From the NCBI RefSeq assembly GCF_020531905.1, contig NZ_JAJAWG010000002.1, positions 477,276 through 541,275 of the forward strand: a DNA stretch of 64,000 nucleotides, in the 5' to 3' direction. The notes below the pieces were generated by a model that had not been told where the DNA came from, made no database searches, and saw only the letters and a program-made list of their open reading frames with translations. How positions within the stretch are numbered: position 1 is the first letter of the stretch; each line of letters starts with the position of its first letter. Shown piece after piece: positions 15,707 to 25,364 of this stretch. The DNA comes from Deefgea salmonis. Its GTDB lineage: Bacteria > Pseudomonadota > Gammaproteobacteria > Burkholderiales > Chitinibacteraceae. A program made the position numbers and the translations under genes.

Positions 15707-16405
15707 TTAGAATTTTTTAGGTAAGGGCTTCAAGATATGAAAGCGGCCCCGCTCATCTTGCTCGATATAGCCGCCTTTTCTCAATTCAGCCAACATGCGA
15801 TTGACCATTTCTCGTGATAAACCAATCCGCGCGGCAATCTCTTGCTGGCTTAAATCCAAGCCAACTTGATTGGGATAAGCTTGCGCATTGCGCTCTAGCC
15901 AGCCCAAAAAAGTGCGTAATTTTTGATAGCCACTGGCATGGGATAACAAATTGACAAAATTAAGCAAAAACTTAACGCCCGTCGCCAGCTCCTTAGCGCA
16001 AGCTTGCCAAGCCAAAGGATATTCACGCAAAGCCTGCAGCAGATCGTCGATGCTGATGAGTAGAAAATGACTATCAACAGCACTGGTCAAACAATAGGTA
16101 TTGACGCGCTCATTAAAGAGCATTTGCAATCCTGCGATCGAGCCTGCGGGCATAAAGCCATATAAAAAAGCACGCTTACCCAGATCTTCGTTCGCCGTAA
16201 TCGATAAGATGCCGCTCGATAAAAACAAAATATGCTCGCTTTTAGCGCCTTCGCTGCAAATCACCGTATCGGCTTTCACGTGTCGCTCTATCCCATTTTG
16301 CACCAAACGCTGCCGAATCTCAGTTGGAAATTCATTGAGCAATGGAAACAAAAACGGCAGAAACGGTTGGGCTACAGCAGGCTCGCTCATATCACTCTCA
16401 TCCAT
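15707..16405 (-). CDS. Crp/Fnr-family transcriptional regulator
   Basis: A 232-residue regulator with an N-terminal cyclic-nucleotide-binding-like beta-roll (about 25-140) and a C-terminal winged helix (about 160-225). The recognition region is LSQQEIAARIGLSREMVNRM. The N-terminus lacks the cysteine cluster of FNR, so it is not an iron-sulfur oxygen sensor of that class, and the phosphate-binding cassette of CRP is not recognisable; the effector is unknown. A second in-frame ATG at 16390 has a better GAGAG ribosome site and may be the true start, making 227 residues. It lies between two terminators, so it is a single-gene unit. Confidence 0.82.
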   Translation of the reverse strand: MDESDMSEPAVAQPFLPFLFPLLNEFPTEIRQRLVQNGIERHVKADTVICSEGAKSEHILFLSSGILSITANEDLGKRAFLYGFMPAGSIAGLQMLFNERVNTYCLTSAVDSHFLLISIDDLLQALREYPLAWQACAKELATGVKFLLNFVNLLSHASGYQKLRTFLGWLERNAQAYPNQVGLDLSQQEIAARIGLSREMVNRMLAELRKGGYIEQDERGRFHILKPLPKKF

Positions 16406-16425
16406 TGATCATCTCACTGACGAAA

Positions 16426-16456
16426 CAAAAAGCCAGATCAATGATCTGGCTTTTTG
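16426..16456. terminator. Bidirectional terminator
   Basis: AAAAAGCCAGATCA / TGATCTGGCTTTTT hairpin between the parvulin gene's 3' end and the Crp/Fnr gene. It most likely ends the parvulin transcript (minus). Confidence 0.85.
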
Positions 16457-16487
16457 CATTTACCGCTATTCAGTTACGCAATCGGTA

Positions 16488-17219
16488 TTAAGCCATTGCT
16501 GGTAATGAATAACCTTCGATTTTGGCGCTCGTCACCAATTGACCGAGGTAATCGTGCATGGCTTTGCGGCCTGCCATGTCGGTTAAGAAGGCTTGTAGAC
16601 GTTCTTTCACTTCTTCAAATGAAACACTGTCACCTTGGCTACGCTCAGTCACTTCAATGATATGGTAACCAAATTGCGTTTCTACCAACGTCGGCACAAT
16701 CACGCCAGCTTCAGTCGAGAAAATCGCGGCTTCAAATTCTGGCACCATTTGACCACGGCCAAACTGACCCAAGCTACCGCCTTGCGCGCTTGATGGGCAA
16801 GTTGAATGCTCGCGAGCCAAATCAGCAAACTTGCTTGGATTGGCCAATACGTCCGCCAACACGCCTTCAGCTTTTGCTTTAGCGATACCCGCAGTCAAGC
16901 CTTCGCCCAGTGGGAACAAAATGTGATTAGCAGAAGCCATTTCGCCCTTGGTAAAGCTTTCTGGATTGCTATTGTAAAAATCAAGACAAGCCGCTTCGTC
17001 GGCTTCTTCAACAGGAATGGCTTTTTCTAGCAAAGTACCAATGATTTCTTCAGTTGTTGGTGCAGTGATGCCTTCTTTTTTGGCCGTTTGCAATAATAAT
17101 TCACGCAAAATCAATTCTTGGATTGCCGCATCGCGCGGGCTTTCTGCTTCGGCGTGTTGCGCCAATTCATTTTCGATACTTGCTTCGCTGATTTCAACGC
17201 CGTTTACGATAATCGCCAT
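16488..17219 (-). CDS. Parvulin-type peptidyl-prolyl cis-trans isomerase
   Basis: A 243-residue foldase, NifM/PrsA/SurA-like in layout. An N-terminal helical chaperone-like part (1-105) is followed by one parvulin domain (about 108-205) with SANHILFPLGEG, ARE(H)STCPSSAQGG-type and LGQFGRGQMVPEFE signatures, then a short helical tail. No signal peptide or lipobox is visible, so the protein appears cytoplasmic, unlike most SurA/PpiD relatives. It is the last gene before a shared terminator and is separated from the oxygen-binding protein gene by another terminator. Confidence 0.87.
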   Translation of the reverse strand: MAIIVNGVEISEASIENELAQHAEAESPRDAAIQELILRELLLQTAKKEGITAPTTEEIIGTLLEKAIPVEEADEAACLDFYNSNPESFTKGEMASANHILFPLGEGLTAGIAKAKAEGVLADVLANPSKFADLAREHSTCPSSAQGGSLGQFGRGQMVPEFEAAIFSTEAGVIVPTLVETQFGYHIIEVTERSQGDSVSFEEVKERLQAFLTDMAGRKAMHDYLGQLVTSAKIEGYSLPAMA

Positions 17220-17241
17220 GATTAAATCCTATCTTTGGGTA

Positions 17242-17268
17242 TAAAAAACCCAGCTTCAAGCTGGGTTA
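17242..17268 (-). terminator. Intrinsic terminator of the ODP operon
   Basis: Perfect stem AACCCAGCTT / AAGCTGGGTT followed on the minus strand by a T run. It ends transcription coming from the 17331-18664 gene pair. Confidence 0.85.
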
Positions 17269-17330
17269 TAAAATAATTGCTCAATAGCTTACCCGTATTA
17301 GTTATGGGTGAATATGCCGAATATCAAGTG

Positions 17331-18065
17331 CTAATCGAGGCCAACTTTTAACGCATCAAACCAATCAATAAATCGCTTCACATCCGCACCACGATAAATC
17401 GCCCCATGCTGAGGACACAACAACTCAATATCGAGCTCGCGGACTTTCTCAATCCAGCGTTTTTTCGCCGTATTGCTGCCCATCCAGCGGCGATGAAAAC
17501 CTTCGGCGTAACGAATGTGGTGATCAAAATCCTCAACAAACAAGGATGCATTCGCATCAGGAAATAAGGCTGCGCCAATATCGCCGCTGAATAATAATTT
17601 GCAGGCTGGATCGTATAAATGAAAATTGCCGGATGAATGCAAGTAATGCGCCGGAACCATGGTCAATGGTGCATCCCCCACCAGCAACGTACCGCCTTCA
17701 TCGGGTATGCCGACAATCGTATTGTCTTCACCACCAAAATGCGGAATAAAACCACTCCATAAACCAGAAACATGGCATTTAATCTGGGGATTAAAATCAT
17801 GCCACAGGCCCAATGAGGAAATCACATCGGGGTCTTGATGTGAAGAAAAAATCCTTTGCACCGTACGCGGGTCAACCACTTCTGAGAGCGCAGCAAACAC
17901 CGCAGGAAAAACTTCCGAGCCACCCGGATCACACAAAATACTGTCATTGCCATTGGTCACCACATATTCATTGGTATCGATCAAATGATTCGGGCGAGCA
18001 GGGTCACGCGAGATGGCGAACCAACGATGATCAGCTGCACTGGCAATCAATAAAGCTTTTTTCAT
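17331..18065 (-). CDS. ODP-type metallo-beta-lactamase-fold oxygen-binding diiron protein
   Basis: A 244-residue MBL-fold protein without signal peptide. The usual HxHxDH metal motif is replaced by H76-Q-D78-P-D80 (SSHQDPD). Further ligands are plausible at H140 (PAHY), D162 (FSGD) and H220 (CPQHG). This pattern fits the oxygen-binding diiron proteins (ODP), known to bind O2 reversibly and to signal to chemotaxis receptors, rather than a hydrolase or flavodiiron reductase. No flavodoxin domain follows. It begins 11 bases after a gene for a protein resembling a receptor signalling tip, so the pair probably forms one oxygen-sensing unit. The MBL fold is certain; O2 binding is inferred from family and context. 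Confidence 0.75.
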   Translation of the reverse strand: MKKALLIASAADHRWFAISRDPARPNHLIDTNEYVVTNGNDSILCDPGGSEVFPAVFAALSEVVDPRTVQRIFSSHQDPDVISSLGLWHDFNPQIKCHVSGLWSGFIPHFGGEDNTIVGIPDEGGTLLVGDAPLTMVPAHYLHSSGNFHLYDPACKLLFSGDIGAALFPDANASLFVEDFDHHIRYAEGFHRRWMGSNTAKKRWIEKVRELDIELLCPQHGAIYRGADVKRFIDWFDALKVGLD

Positions 18066-18076
18066 TCAATGAGATC

Positions 18077-18664
18077 TCAGGCAAGGTTTTGGGTAATTTG
18101 GCGTAGCGCATCAAGACGCGGCAAGACCGTGGTTATTTTTTGGGCAAACTCTTCGGATAATTCAGCCAAAATCGTACGAAGTTCACCGCTATACGCCGAT
18201 TCGATGCGGGCCGAGCGCGCTAAAACCAAGCCAAAAGTACAGGTTTGATACGCATCATCCAAGCATTCGCCAAATTTGCTTCCCCCTTTAAACACCACCA
18301 TTTTATTACGGGTTTTTTCCATGGCTGGGGCGAGCAGTTCAGCCACCTCGGTTGAAAATGCGGCGGCATCGCTTAAGCGTGCCAAACGCCTTTCGGCTTG
18401 CAAACGGGTGGTTGCTGAATTGAGTAATTCTTGCGCCAATAGGCCAAGTCGATGCATTTCAGCCTGCAGCGCCAAGCTGAGTGAGCGCAATTCCCCCGAG
18501 ATCACACCAAAACCACGGGCATGTGCACCCGCTTTTTTGGCCAAAATAATGGCATTTAAGCCCATTAGATTGATTTCAAAACAGCTGACTACAACAACCT
18601 TCACTTCCTCATGAATTAATACCGATTGTTGCAATGCACTTACGCCACTTTTATGTGGATCCAT
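18077..18664 (-). CDS. Soluble mini-receptor: protein built around a chemoreceptor (MCP) tip
   Basis: A 195-residue protein starting at 18664 (GAGG six bases upstream; a longer GTG frame adds four residues). Residues about 34-68 read EINLMGLNAIILAKKAG followed by AHARGFGVISGELRSLS, clearly related to the hairpin tip of chemoreceptors (NxLALNAAIEAARAGE, GRGFAVVAxEVRxLA). Helical sequence follows. There are no membrane segments, HAMP domain or long adaptation helices, so it can only be a short cytoplasmic hairpin. It heads an operon with an ODP-type oxygen-binding protein. A role in relaying oxygen state to CheA/CheW arrays or another partner is inferred; several positions differ from the canonical CheA contact sequence. 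Confidence 0.6.
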   Translation of the reverse strand: MDPHKSGVSALQQSVLIHEEVKVVVVSCFEINLMGLNAIILAKKAGAHARGFGVISGELRSLSLALQAEMHRLGLLAQELLNSATTRLQAERRLARLSDAAAFSTEVAELLAPAMEKTRNKMVVFKGGSKFGECLDDAYQTCTFGLVLARSARIESAYSGELRTILAELSEEFAQKITTVLPRLDALRQITQNLA

Positions 18665-18809
18665 ACGTTGCCTCACGAATTAGGATGAGCTTCGTTATAG
18701 TCGCCGAATGCTTACAAAACAAACTTGATTTGCCGACTGATCTATAGTTAAAAACGAAAGTATGTAGAAATCATATTTCATCGCAATCAGTGTATGGAGA
18801 TGAATCATC

Positions 18810-19301
18810 ATGATTCGCGCTTTATTACTTGCCAGCCTATTTTTTAGCCCCATCGGCCATGCCGTGACCATCGAGCCTCCCCAAGGTCCAGCGGTATTAA
18901 CGATGAGCGGCCATATCGGCCAATACAACCAAGGAAACACCTTGGTTTTTGATGATGCATTGCTCAATCAGCTCCCCCAAAAAAACATTCGTACCAGCTC
19001 ACCGTGGTATAGCGGCATCCACACCTTTACGGGGCCATTACTCAGTGATGTTTTAAAGCGAGCAGTAAGTAAAGGTCAGCAACTTCATCTTAAAGCAATG
19101 AATGACTACACCATCGTGATCCCCAGTAGCGACACCCAATTTGAGCCGATTTTGGCAAGAAAAATCGATGGCAAAGCGTTTAGCACTCGGGACAAAGGAC
19201 CGTTATTTCTGATGTTTCCTTTTGATCAATATACGCATTTACAAAATAGAACTTATTTTTCTCGCGCCGTTTGGCAGTTAATTGCCATCAAGGTTGAGTA
19301 A
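18810..19301 (+). CDS. Periplasmic protein with sulfite-oxidase-like fold, kinase partner
   Basis: A 163-residue exported protein with signal peptide about 1-18 (ending GHA). The rest resembles the molybdopterin-domain fold of YedY/sulfite-oxidase relatives (VLTMSGHIG, FTGPLLSDVL, LMFPFDQY), but no conserved molybdenum-ligand cysteine is visible, so it is probably not an enzyme. It ends eight bases before a membrane hybrid histidine kinase gene with a periplasmic loop. Such pairs are common, the small protein acting as a periplasmic sensing or binding subunit. The start ATG is preceded by GGAG (18797-18800, in TATGGAGATGAATCATC). Confidence 0.65.
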   Translation: MIRALLLASLFFSPIGHAVTIEPPQGPAVLTMSGHIGQYNQGNTLVFDDALLNQLPQKNIRTSSPWYSGIHTFTGPLLSDVLKRAVSKGQQLHLKAMNDYTIVIPSSDTQFEPILARKIDGKAFSTRDKGPLFLMFPFDQYTHLQNRTYFSRAVWQLIAIKVE

Positions 19302-19308
19302 GCCAACC

Positions 19309-21135
19309 ATGTCAAAAAAACCGCTCGGCAAAGGTCCGCTATCCATCATCGCTGCCGTGGTGCTGCTGATGATTATCAGCATGATGCTGATGCTGAATCG
19401 ACAATATGACATCTTACAAAAATCATCTCGAATTGGAGCGGATAATGATGTCTGGGCTTATGCGCAATTGGGTTATGAATACTATCGACTGAGCGACCAA
19501 GCCGAGCGCCTTTTGGTCGATCAAGATGCCTTACAAATGAAAAACTTGCGGATGCGTTACGATATTTTTGTCAGTCGAGTCGATGTGATTGCCAAAGCGC
19601 CTTATGCCAATCATGAAACCAATCCTCAAATCCAAAATAATTTGAACGCTTTACAAAAATTCATCGCCGAGACAGACCGTTATCTTGGCCCTGACGTGCC
19701 GCTTAAATACCATCGGCAAGACATCATTACACTCCGAACGAATCTTGATCGGCAGCAAGACATCATCCTGAATATGATTCAATTCGCAAAAGACGACACC
19801 TTGCGCAGCGCTGAACACTACGCCAAAACATTAAGTGAGCAATCGAAAACCATTACCAGCTTAGTTTTACTGCAGCTGGGATTAACGCTGGCTTTCTCGC
19901 TGCTGCTATACCGACAAAATCGATTAGAGCACCTACGAAGCGATGAACTCGAAGATCTCAACCTCGCGCTAGCGGGGGCGACTCAACGCGCCGAGCTGGC
20001 CAACCAAAGCAAAAGCATCTTTCTGGCCAATATGAGCCATGAAATTCGTACCCCCATGAATGCCGTTCTGGGCATGCTCGATGTGCTATCAACGATGTCA
20101 TTGAATGAGCAACAAAATGATTACGTCATCACCGCCAGAAGCTCGGCACAGCATTTGCTCGCATTACTCAACGATATTCTCGATTTATCACGACTAGAAA
20201 CCGGACAAATTGAATTTGAAAACGCGCCCTATTCGCCGCAACAACTGCTGCGTGAATGTATGCGTTTAATGCGGATGCGGGCGAACGAAAAAAATATCCA
20301 TTTAACGCTCGCAGTCGCAGATCATTTACCCGAATGGCAATTGGGCGACATTGTCCGGATGCGGCAAATTTTGCTCAATTTACTCGGTAATGCCATCAAA
20401 TTTACTGAAAAAGGAGAAGTCGCGCTTTGCGTTTCAAGCAACAAAGACGATTTGATTTTTATGATCAATGACACCGGAATAGGCATGACGCCCGAAGGTT
20501 TGTCTCGGCTATTTAAGCGTTTTCAACAGGCCGACAATAAAATTGCTCGCCATTACGGAGGGAGCGGATTAGGGCTAGAGATTTCCTTAACCCTGATTGA
20601 ATTAATGCACGGCCATATTGATGTGCAAAGCCAATTTGGCGTCGGCAGCCAATTTACGGTGCTGATCCCGCGCATCGATTGTGATCCACCGCCAGTGGCC
20701 GCCCCGAGCGTGCACTATGCGCCGCAAACAGCGCGTTTAAACATCCTCGCCGCGGATGATAATGCAGTAAATTTAAAAGTATTAAGCGCCATGCTCAAAC
20801 AGCTAGGGCATCAGGTCGATTTTGCCATCGACGGCACAGAGGCGCTGGCTAAAGTTCAAGCAAAACACTACGACCTGGTACTCATGGATGGTCATATGCC
20901 CGTAATGGATGGACTAGAAGCCACCCGCCAGATTCGCCGTTTGGGGGGCAATTATGCGGCGCTACCGATTATTGCTTTGTCTGCCGACGCACTCGCCGAA
21001 TCGCGCAGCCAGTTTCTGGCCGCAGGCATGAACGACTTTCTCGCCAAACCGATTTTGCTTAAAACTTTAGAACACATCATCAACAAAAATTGCCAGACCG
21101 CCCCCGCAAGCCCAGTCCAAAACGACGCTTACTAA
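19309..21135 (+). CDS. Hybrid sensor histidine kinase with receiver domain
   Basis: A 608-residue inner-membrane kinase. The start ATG at 19309 is chosen over an upstream TTG that overlaps the previous gene. Layout: membrane helix about 8-28, periplasmic sensor domain about 30-175, second helix about 180-202, HisKA with LANMSHEIRTPMN (phospho-His about residue 246), HATPase with NLLGNAIKF, DTGIGM and GGSGLGL, then a receiver domain with acidic DD and phospho-Asp in LVLMDGHMPVMDG (about 526) and FLAKPI. There is no Hpt and no adjacent response regulator gene, so the phosphorelay partner lies elsewhere. It is co-transcribed with the periplasmic partner at 18810. Confidence 0.92.
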   Translation: MSKKPLGKGPLSIIAAVVLLMIISMMLMLNRQYDILQKSSRIGADNDVWAYAQLGYEYYRLSDQAERLLVDQDALQMKNLRMRYDIFVSRVDVIAKAPYANHETNPQIQNNLNALQKFIAETDRYLGPDVPLKYHRQDIITLRTNLDRQQDIILNMIQFAKDDTLRSAEHYAKTLSEQSKTITSLVLLQLGLTLAFSLLLYRQNRLEHLRSDELEDLNLALAGATQRAELANQSKSIFLANMSHEIRTPMNAVLGMLDVLSTMSLNEQQNDYVITARSSAQHLLALLNDILDLSRLETGQIEFENAPYSPQQLLRECMRLMRMRANEKNIHLTLAVADHLPEWQLGDIVRMRQILLNLLGNAIKFTEKGEVALCVSSNKDDLIFMINDTGIGMTPEGLSRLFKRFQQADNKIARHYGGSGLGLEISLTLIELMHGHIDVQSQFGVGSQFTVLIPRIDCDPPPVAAPSVHYAPQTARLNILAADDNAVNLKVLSAMLKQLGHQVDFAIDGTEALAKVQAKHYDLVLMDGHMPVMDGLEATRQIRRLGGNYAALPIIALSADALAESRSQFLAAGMNDFLAKPILLKTLEHIINKNCQTAPASPVQNDAY

Positions 21136-21213
21136 AACTTCACCTACAGCGATGATCAACCAGCGTGCTGCAGCCCCTTAAAATCCTCAAGATCTAATCT
21201 AGACATATAATCA

Positions 21214-21264
21214 TGGGTATTTAAATGTAGGCCATAGAAATAAAAGCCTACAAACAAATACCCA
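21214..21264. repeat. Short palindromic element, copy 3
   Basis: A 51-bp inverted repeat, left TGGGTATTTAAATGTAGG, right CCTACAAACAAATACCCA, lying between convergent kinase and MscS genes. Confidence 0.72.
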
Positions 21265-21289
21265 TCAATTAAAATCCAAGCCGATACGA

Positions 21290-22918
21290 TTAGTCTTTTT
21301 TCGCCGGCGCCGGGTACCATTGCTCAACTGGGACGAGTTTTTCGTGCTCGGGATCGCCGCGATAGTTGGGCGACATAATTTGAATCCCATAAGTATTAAA
21401 AACGTCCTGCACCTTGCCATTTAAATCATGCAAGATTTCCATCCGCCGCTGCGGCTCATCCAGCGCCACGCGTAAATGGTATTCCACATAAAAATCTAGC
21501 AAGCCGGTTTGAAACACCCTTGGCGGCGGGTCAGCGCGAACACCTGCCGTTTGCTCGGCGGCCATTAACAGCATCGCTTCAACTTGTCGCCAAGCCACGT
21601 CATAGCCAATGGTCACGATAATCTGAGAAATCACCCCGCCATTGGTGGCCAAACGTGAATAATTGACGACGTTTTGCCCAAACAACACCGAATTAGGGAT
21701 ACTAATTTCTTCCCGTAAATTGGTATGAATTTTGGTGGCAAACAAACCAATATGCGCCACGGTGCCTTCGGTGCTACCAATTTGCACGAATTCACCCTGC
21801 TTGAGCGACTTGGAATAAACCAAAATAAAACCGCTGGCAAATTGCCCCACCACGCTCGACGCCCCGAGCGACACCATTAAACCGACAATCACCGACAGGC
21901 CTTTAAACGCCTCGGTATTCGCGCCCGGCAAATAAGGGTAAATCATCGCCAAGGCCAACAACCAAATCAGCACCGATAAAATACGCCGCGTCGTGCCCGC
22001 AGTATCACGGTCAAACCAAGCAAAGCTCAGCTCGCCACGCTCAATCCGGTTAAAAAAGAACGCCATCAACATGGATAAATAACGGGTACACACCACAATA
22101 AACGCCACCACCAACAAACCGGGCACCGCATCAAGTGCGGCTAAACCGGCTTTGCTTAAAAAGCCAAAAATCGTCACGTTCAGATTTTCACTCCACGCGC
22201 GGGTGAGCGGAAACTGTAAAAAAACATAACTTGCCCAGCTATACAGCAAGGAAAAAATCAGCAAACCCAAGACAATCCTGACCATCCATTGCAGGGAGTG
22301 ATTTAAAGAGGCAATGGTCACACCCACGGTGTTTTTTGCGATTCTAGCAATCGGCTGCGCTAAATAGCTATGCCCTAATTTCAGCATTCGCGGTCGTGCA
22401 CGACTTAAAACCCACAAGCCCAAAAACAGCACCACCGATGCCACGAGGGTATGTAAACCGGCAAATAACAGTTGCTTCGGGTTGTTCAATTCACGGCGAT
22501 CATTAATCAGCAAACTGAGCTGTTCCGTCGCCCGCTCAACCGCCGATGGCATGGTTTCACCCGCCAACTCATTGATATCGCCCGGCTGAATCGTGAACAC
22601 CATTTGCCCATCGAGCAAAATCGCGATGCCCACGCCAGGTGGGATTACCGGCATTGAACTGACTTTGCCAAGGCCTTTGGTTTTAATAATTCGATCCAAA
22701 CGCAGCTTGGCCGCCTCCACCCGATCTCTTTGTGTATACGATGAAATGCCAACGCGAAATACCGCCAAAGTGCGATTATCCACCGTTAAAGGCAAAGCCT
22801 CATTGTCTTCAATTTGACTCTGCTCGATGCTAGCCAGCCCCGAATTGGCATCAGCCGCGAAAGCCAAACTCATCCATGCCATCAGCAAGATACAGATTAA
22901 GCCGACTATTTTTCTCAT
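21290..22918 (-). CDS. MscS-family mechanosensitive channel
   Basis: A 542-residue membrane channel. The start ATG at 22918 is preferred because AGGTGG lies just upstream; earlier GTG/ATG codons overlap that site. A signal peptide (about 1-22, ending FAA) leads into a periplasmic domain of about 130 residues (IIKTKGLG, VGIAILLDGQMVF). Several membrane helices follow (from about 155), then the MscS core with the Gly/Ala-rich pore helix (GLMVSLGASSVVGQFASGF) and the beta-domain (KQGEFVQIGSTEGTVAHIGL). Longer than E. coli MscS (286), it matches the medium-size MscS-like channels with a periplasmic extension. It probably protects against osmotic downshock. Confidence 0.88.
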   Translation of the reverse strand: MRKIVGLICILLMAWMSLAFAADANSGLASIEQSQIEDNEALPLTVDNRTLAVFRVGISSYTQRDRVEAAKLRLDRIIKTKGLGKVSSMPVIPPGVGIAILLDGQMVFTIQPGDINELAGETMPSAVERATEQLSLLINDRRELNNPKQLLFAGLHTLVASVVLFLGLWVLSRARPRMLKLGHSYLAQPIARIAKNTVGVTIASLNHSLQWMVRIVLGLLIFSLLYSWASYVFLQFPLTRAWSENLNVTIFGFLSKAGLAALDAVPGLLVVAFIVVCTRYLSMLMAFFFNRIERGELSFAWFDRDTAGTTRRILSVLIWLLALAMIYPYLPGANTEAFKGLSVIVGLMVSLGASSVVGQFASGFILVYSKSLKQGEFVQIGSTEGTVAHIGLFATKIHTNLREEISIPNSVLFGQNVVNYSRLATNGGVISQIIVTIGYDVAWRQVEAMLLMAAEQTAGVRADPPPRVFQTGLLDFYVEYHLRVALDEPQRRMEILHDLNGKVQDVFNTYGIQIMSPNYRGDPEHEKLVPVEQWYPAPAKKD

Positions 22919-23166
22919 CATATCCACCTATTGATTGATCACACCGCGACAAAGACTTTCAGCGATTGTATCGGTATATCGCCGATATGCTGGCGAATAA
23001 ATACGCCGTTTGCATTCATTTCCATGCATCACACTTACAATTATCTTATTGTCGACGCATTTAATCTACCGCAATGACCACAGCAGTACGGCAAAATAAA
23101 TCACTCGCAATAATCACAACAGTATTTTATTGCCGACTCAGATAAAATTACCGCCTCAATCATTAG

Positions 23167-24180
<1,014 letters not shown>

Positions 24181-24272
24181 GGTCAAGGTATTTTTAGCTA
24201 AAATTTGAGGTATTCTTTCGGCGCGAAGAGGGTGCGCTCAGTGATTCAATGACGCTGTCCTGACACTATAAA

Positions 24273-25241
24273 ATGGGCAGCGTTATGCTTCATGTCCAAA
24301 TTCTCATCGATCACTTGCGGCAACATCTCGGCCCAAGCCAGTTCCCAAACCAACTCGAAGCACAGTACCCTGAGGTATTGGCGCGCATTATGCACAGCTG
24401 GGAACAAAACCAACTTGACGCCTGTTTTAATGACTTACTGATTCAAGGTCAGCAAAAACAAGCTGGTTTTCCTAAAGCGATTGCCACCGAAATATTCCGC
24501 CTACAAGTTGCGCTCGATGCCTTACCCCCACAAACAGCCGACATTTGGGGGCATATTCCGCTATTCAAAGCCGATCCTGATGCCAAAGCCATCTTGGCAA
24601 AACATGGCCATAACGTCACATCCAAAGCACTGCACCAAGCCATTGAGCAACGGCAATATGATTTATTGCCTTTGTTTATCCGCGCAGGAATGCCAATTGA
24701 GCAAAGAGATGAAGTCGGCTGGACGCCTGTGATGCACGCCTGCTTTGCCGGCAAATTAGACATTGTGCTGCAACTGATTGAGCTCAAAGCCAATCTGCAC
24801 GTGAAAGATCGCCATGGCTATACGCTACTGCATTGGGCGGCACTCAATGGCAACACGGATCTAGTGAGCTTATTCATCGGCCACCAACTCAATGTGCAAC
24901 AAGCCAGCCACAAAGGCATGACGCCGTTAATGCAGGCCGCTGCCGGTGGGCATCTTGCCGTGATGCAGCTGATCATTCAGCACTGTGGCGTCATCAGCAT
25001 CAATCACCAAAATGCCGAAGGTTGGACTGCGCTACATAAAGCCACCGCCAATCAGAAATTTAACGCCGCTTTATGGTTGGTGCAGCATGGCGCAAATCCA
25101 TATCTACACAATCAGCAGGGTGAGTCAGCATGCAGCTTAGCGCTCAAACTCAATCAATTACGCTTGCATGAGGTGTTAAATGAATACGCAGATCGTCAAG
25201 AAAATCGTCAAGAGACTCAAGCCGAGTGGCAGCTGAGCTAA
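24273..25241 (+). CDS. Ankyrin-repeat protein
   Basis: A 322-residue protein without signal peptide. The first 120 residues form an unrecognised helical domain. From about 125 to 310 there are five to six ankyrin repeats of 33 residues, with recurring GWTPVMHAC, GYTLLHWAALNGNTDLV, GMTPLMQAAAGGHLAVM and GWTALHKAT. It is likely a cytoplasmic protein-protein interaction module with unknown partners. No good ribosome site precedes the ATG at 24273; a second ATG at 24285 is an alternative start. It lies between hemB and a TauE-type exporter on the same strand with gaps of 92 and 123 bases. Confidence 0.85.
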   Translation: MGSVMLHVQILIDHLRQHLGPSQFPNQLEAQYPEVLARIMHSWEQNQLDACFNDLLIQGQQKQAGFPKAIATEIFRLQVALDALPPQTADIWGHIPLFKADPDAKAILAKHGHNVTSKALHQAIEQRQYDLLPLFIRAGMPIEQRDEVGWTPVMHACFAGKLDIVLQLIELKANLHVKDRHGYTLLHWAALNGNTDLVSLFIGHQLNVQQASHKGMTPLMQAAAGGHLAVMQLIIQHCGVISINHQNAEGWTALHKATANQKFNAALWLVQHGANPYLHNQQGESACSLALKLNQLRLHEVLNEYADRQENRQETQAEWQLS

Positions 25242-25364
25242 AAAAAACGGCATAATCAGTGAATACGCCCTTACGCAAAAGTCGTCTGCTATCGTTGCCT
25301 CGCCTTGCCATAACAACATGCACGAGGACTGATATAAAATATTCACGCCGATGTCTTCGGCCCA

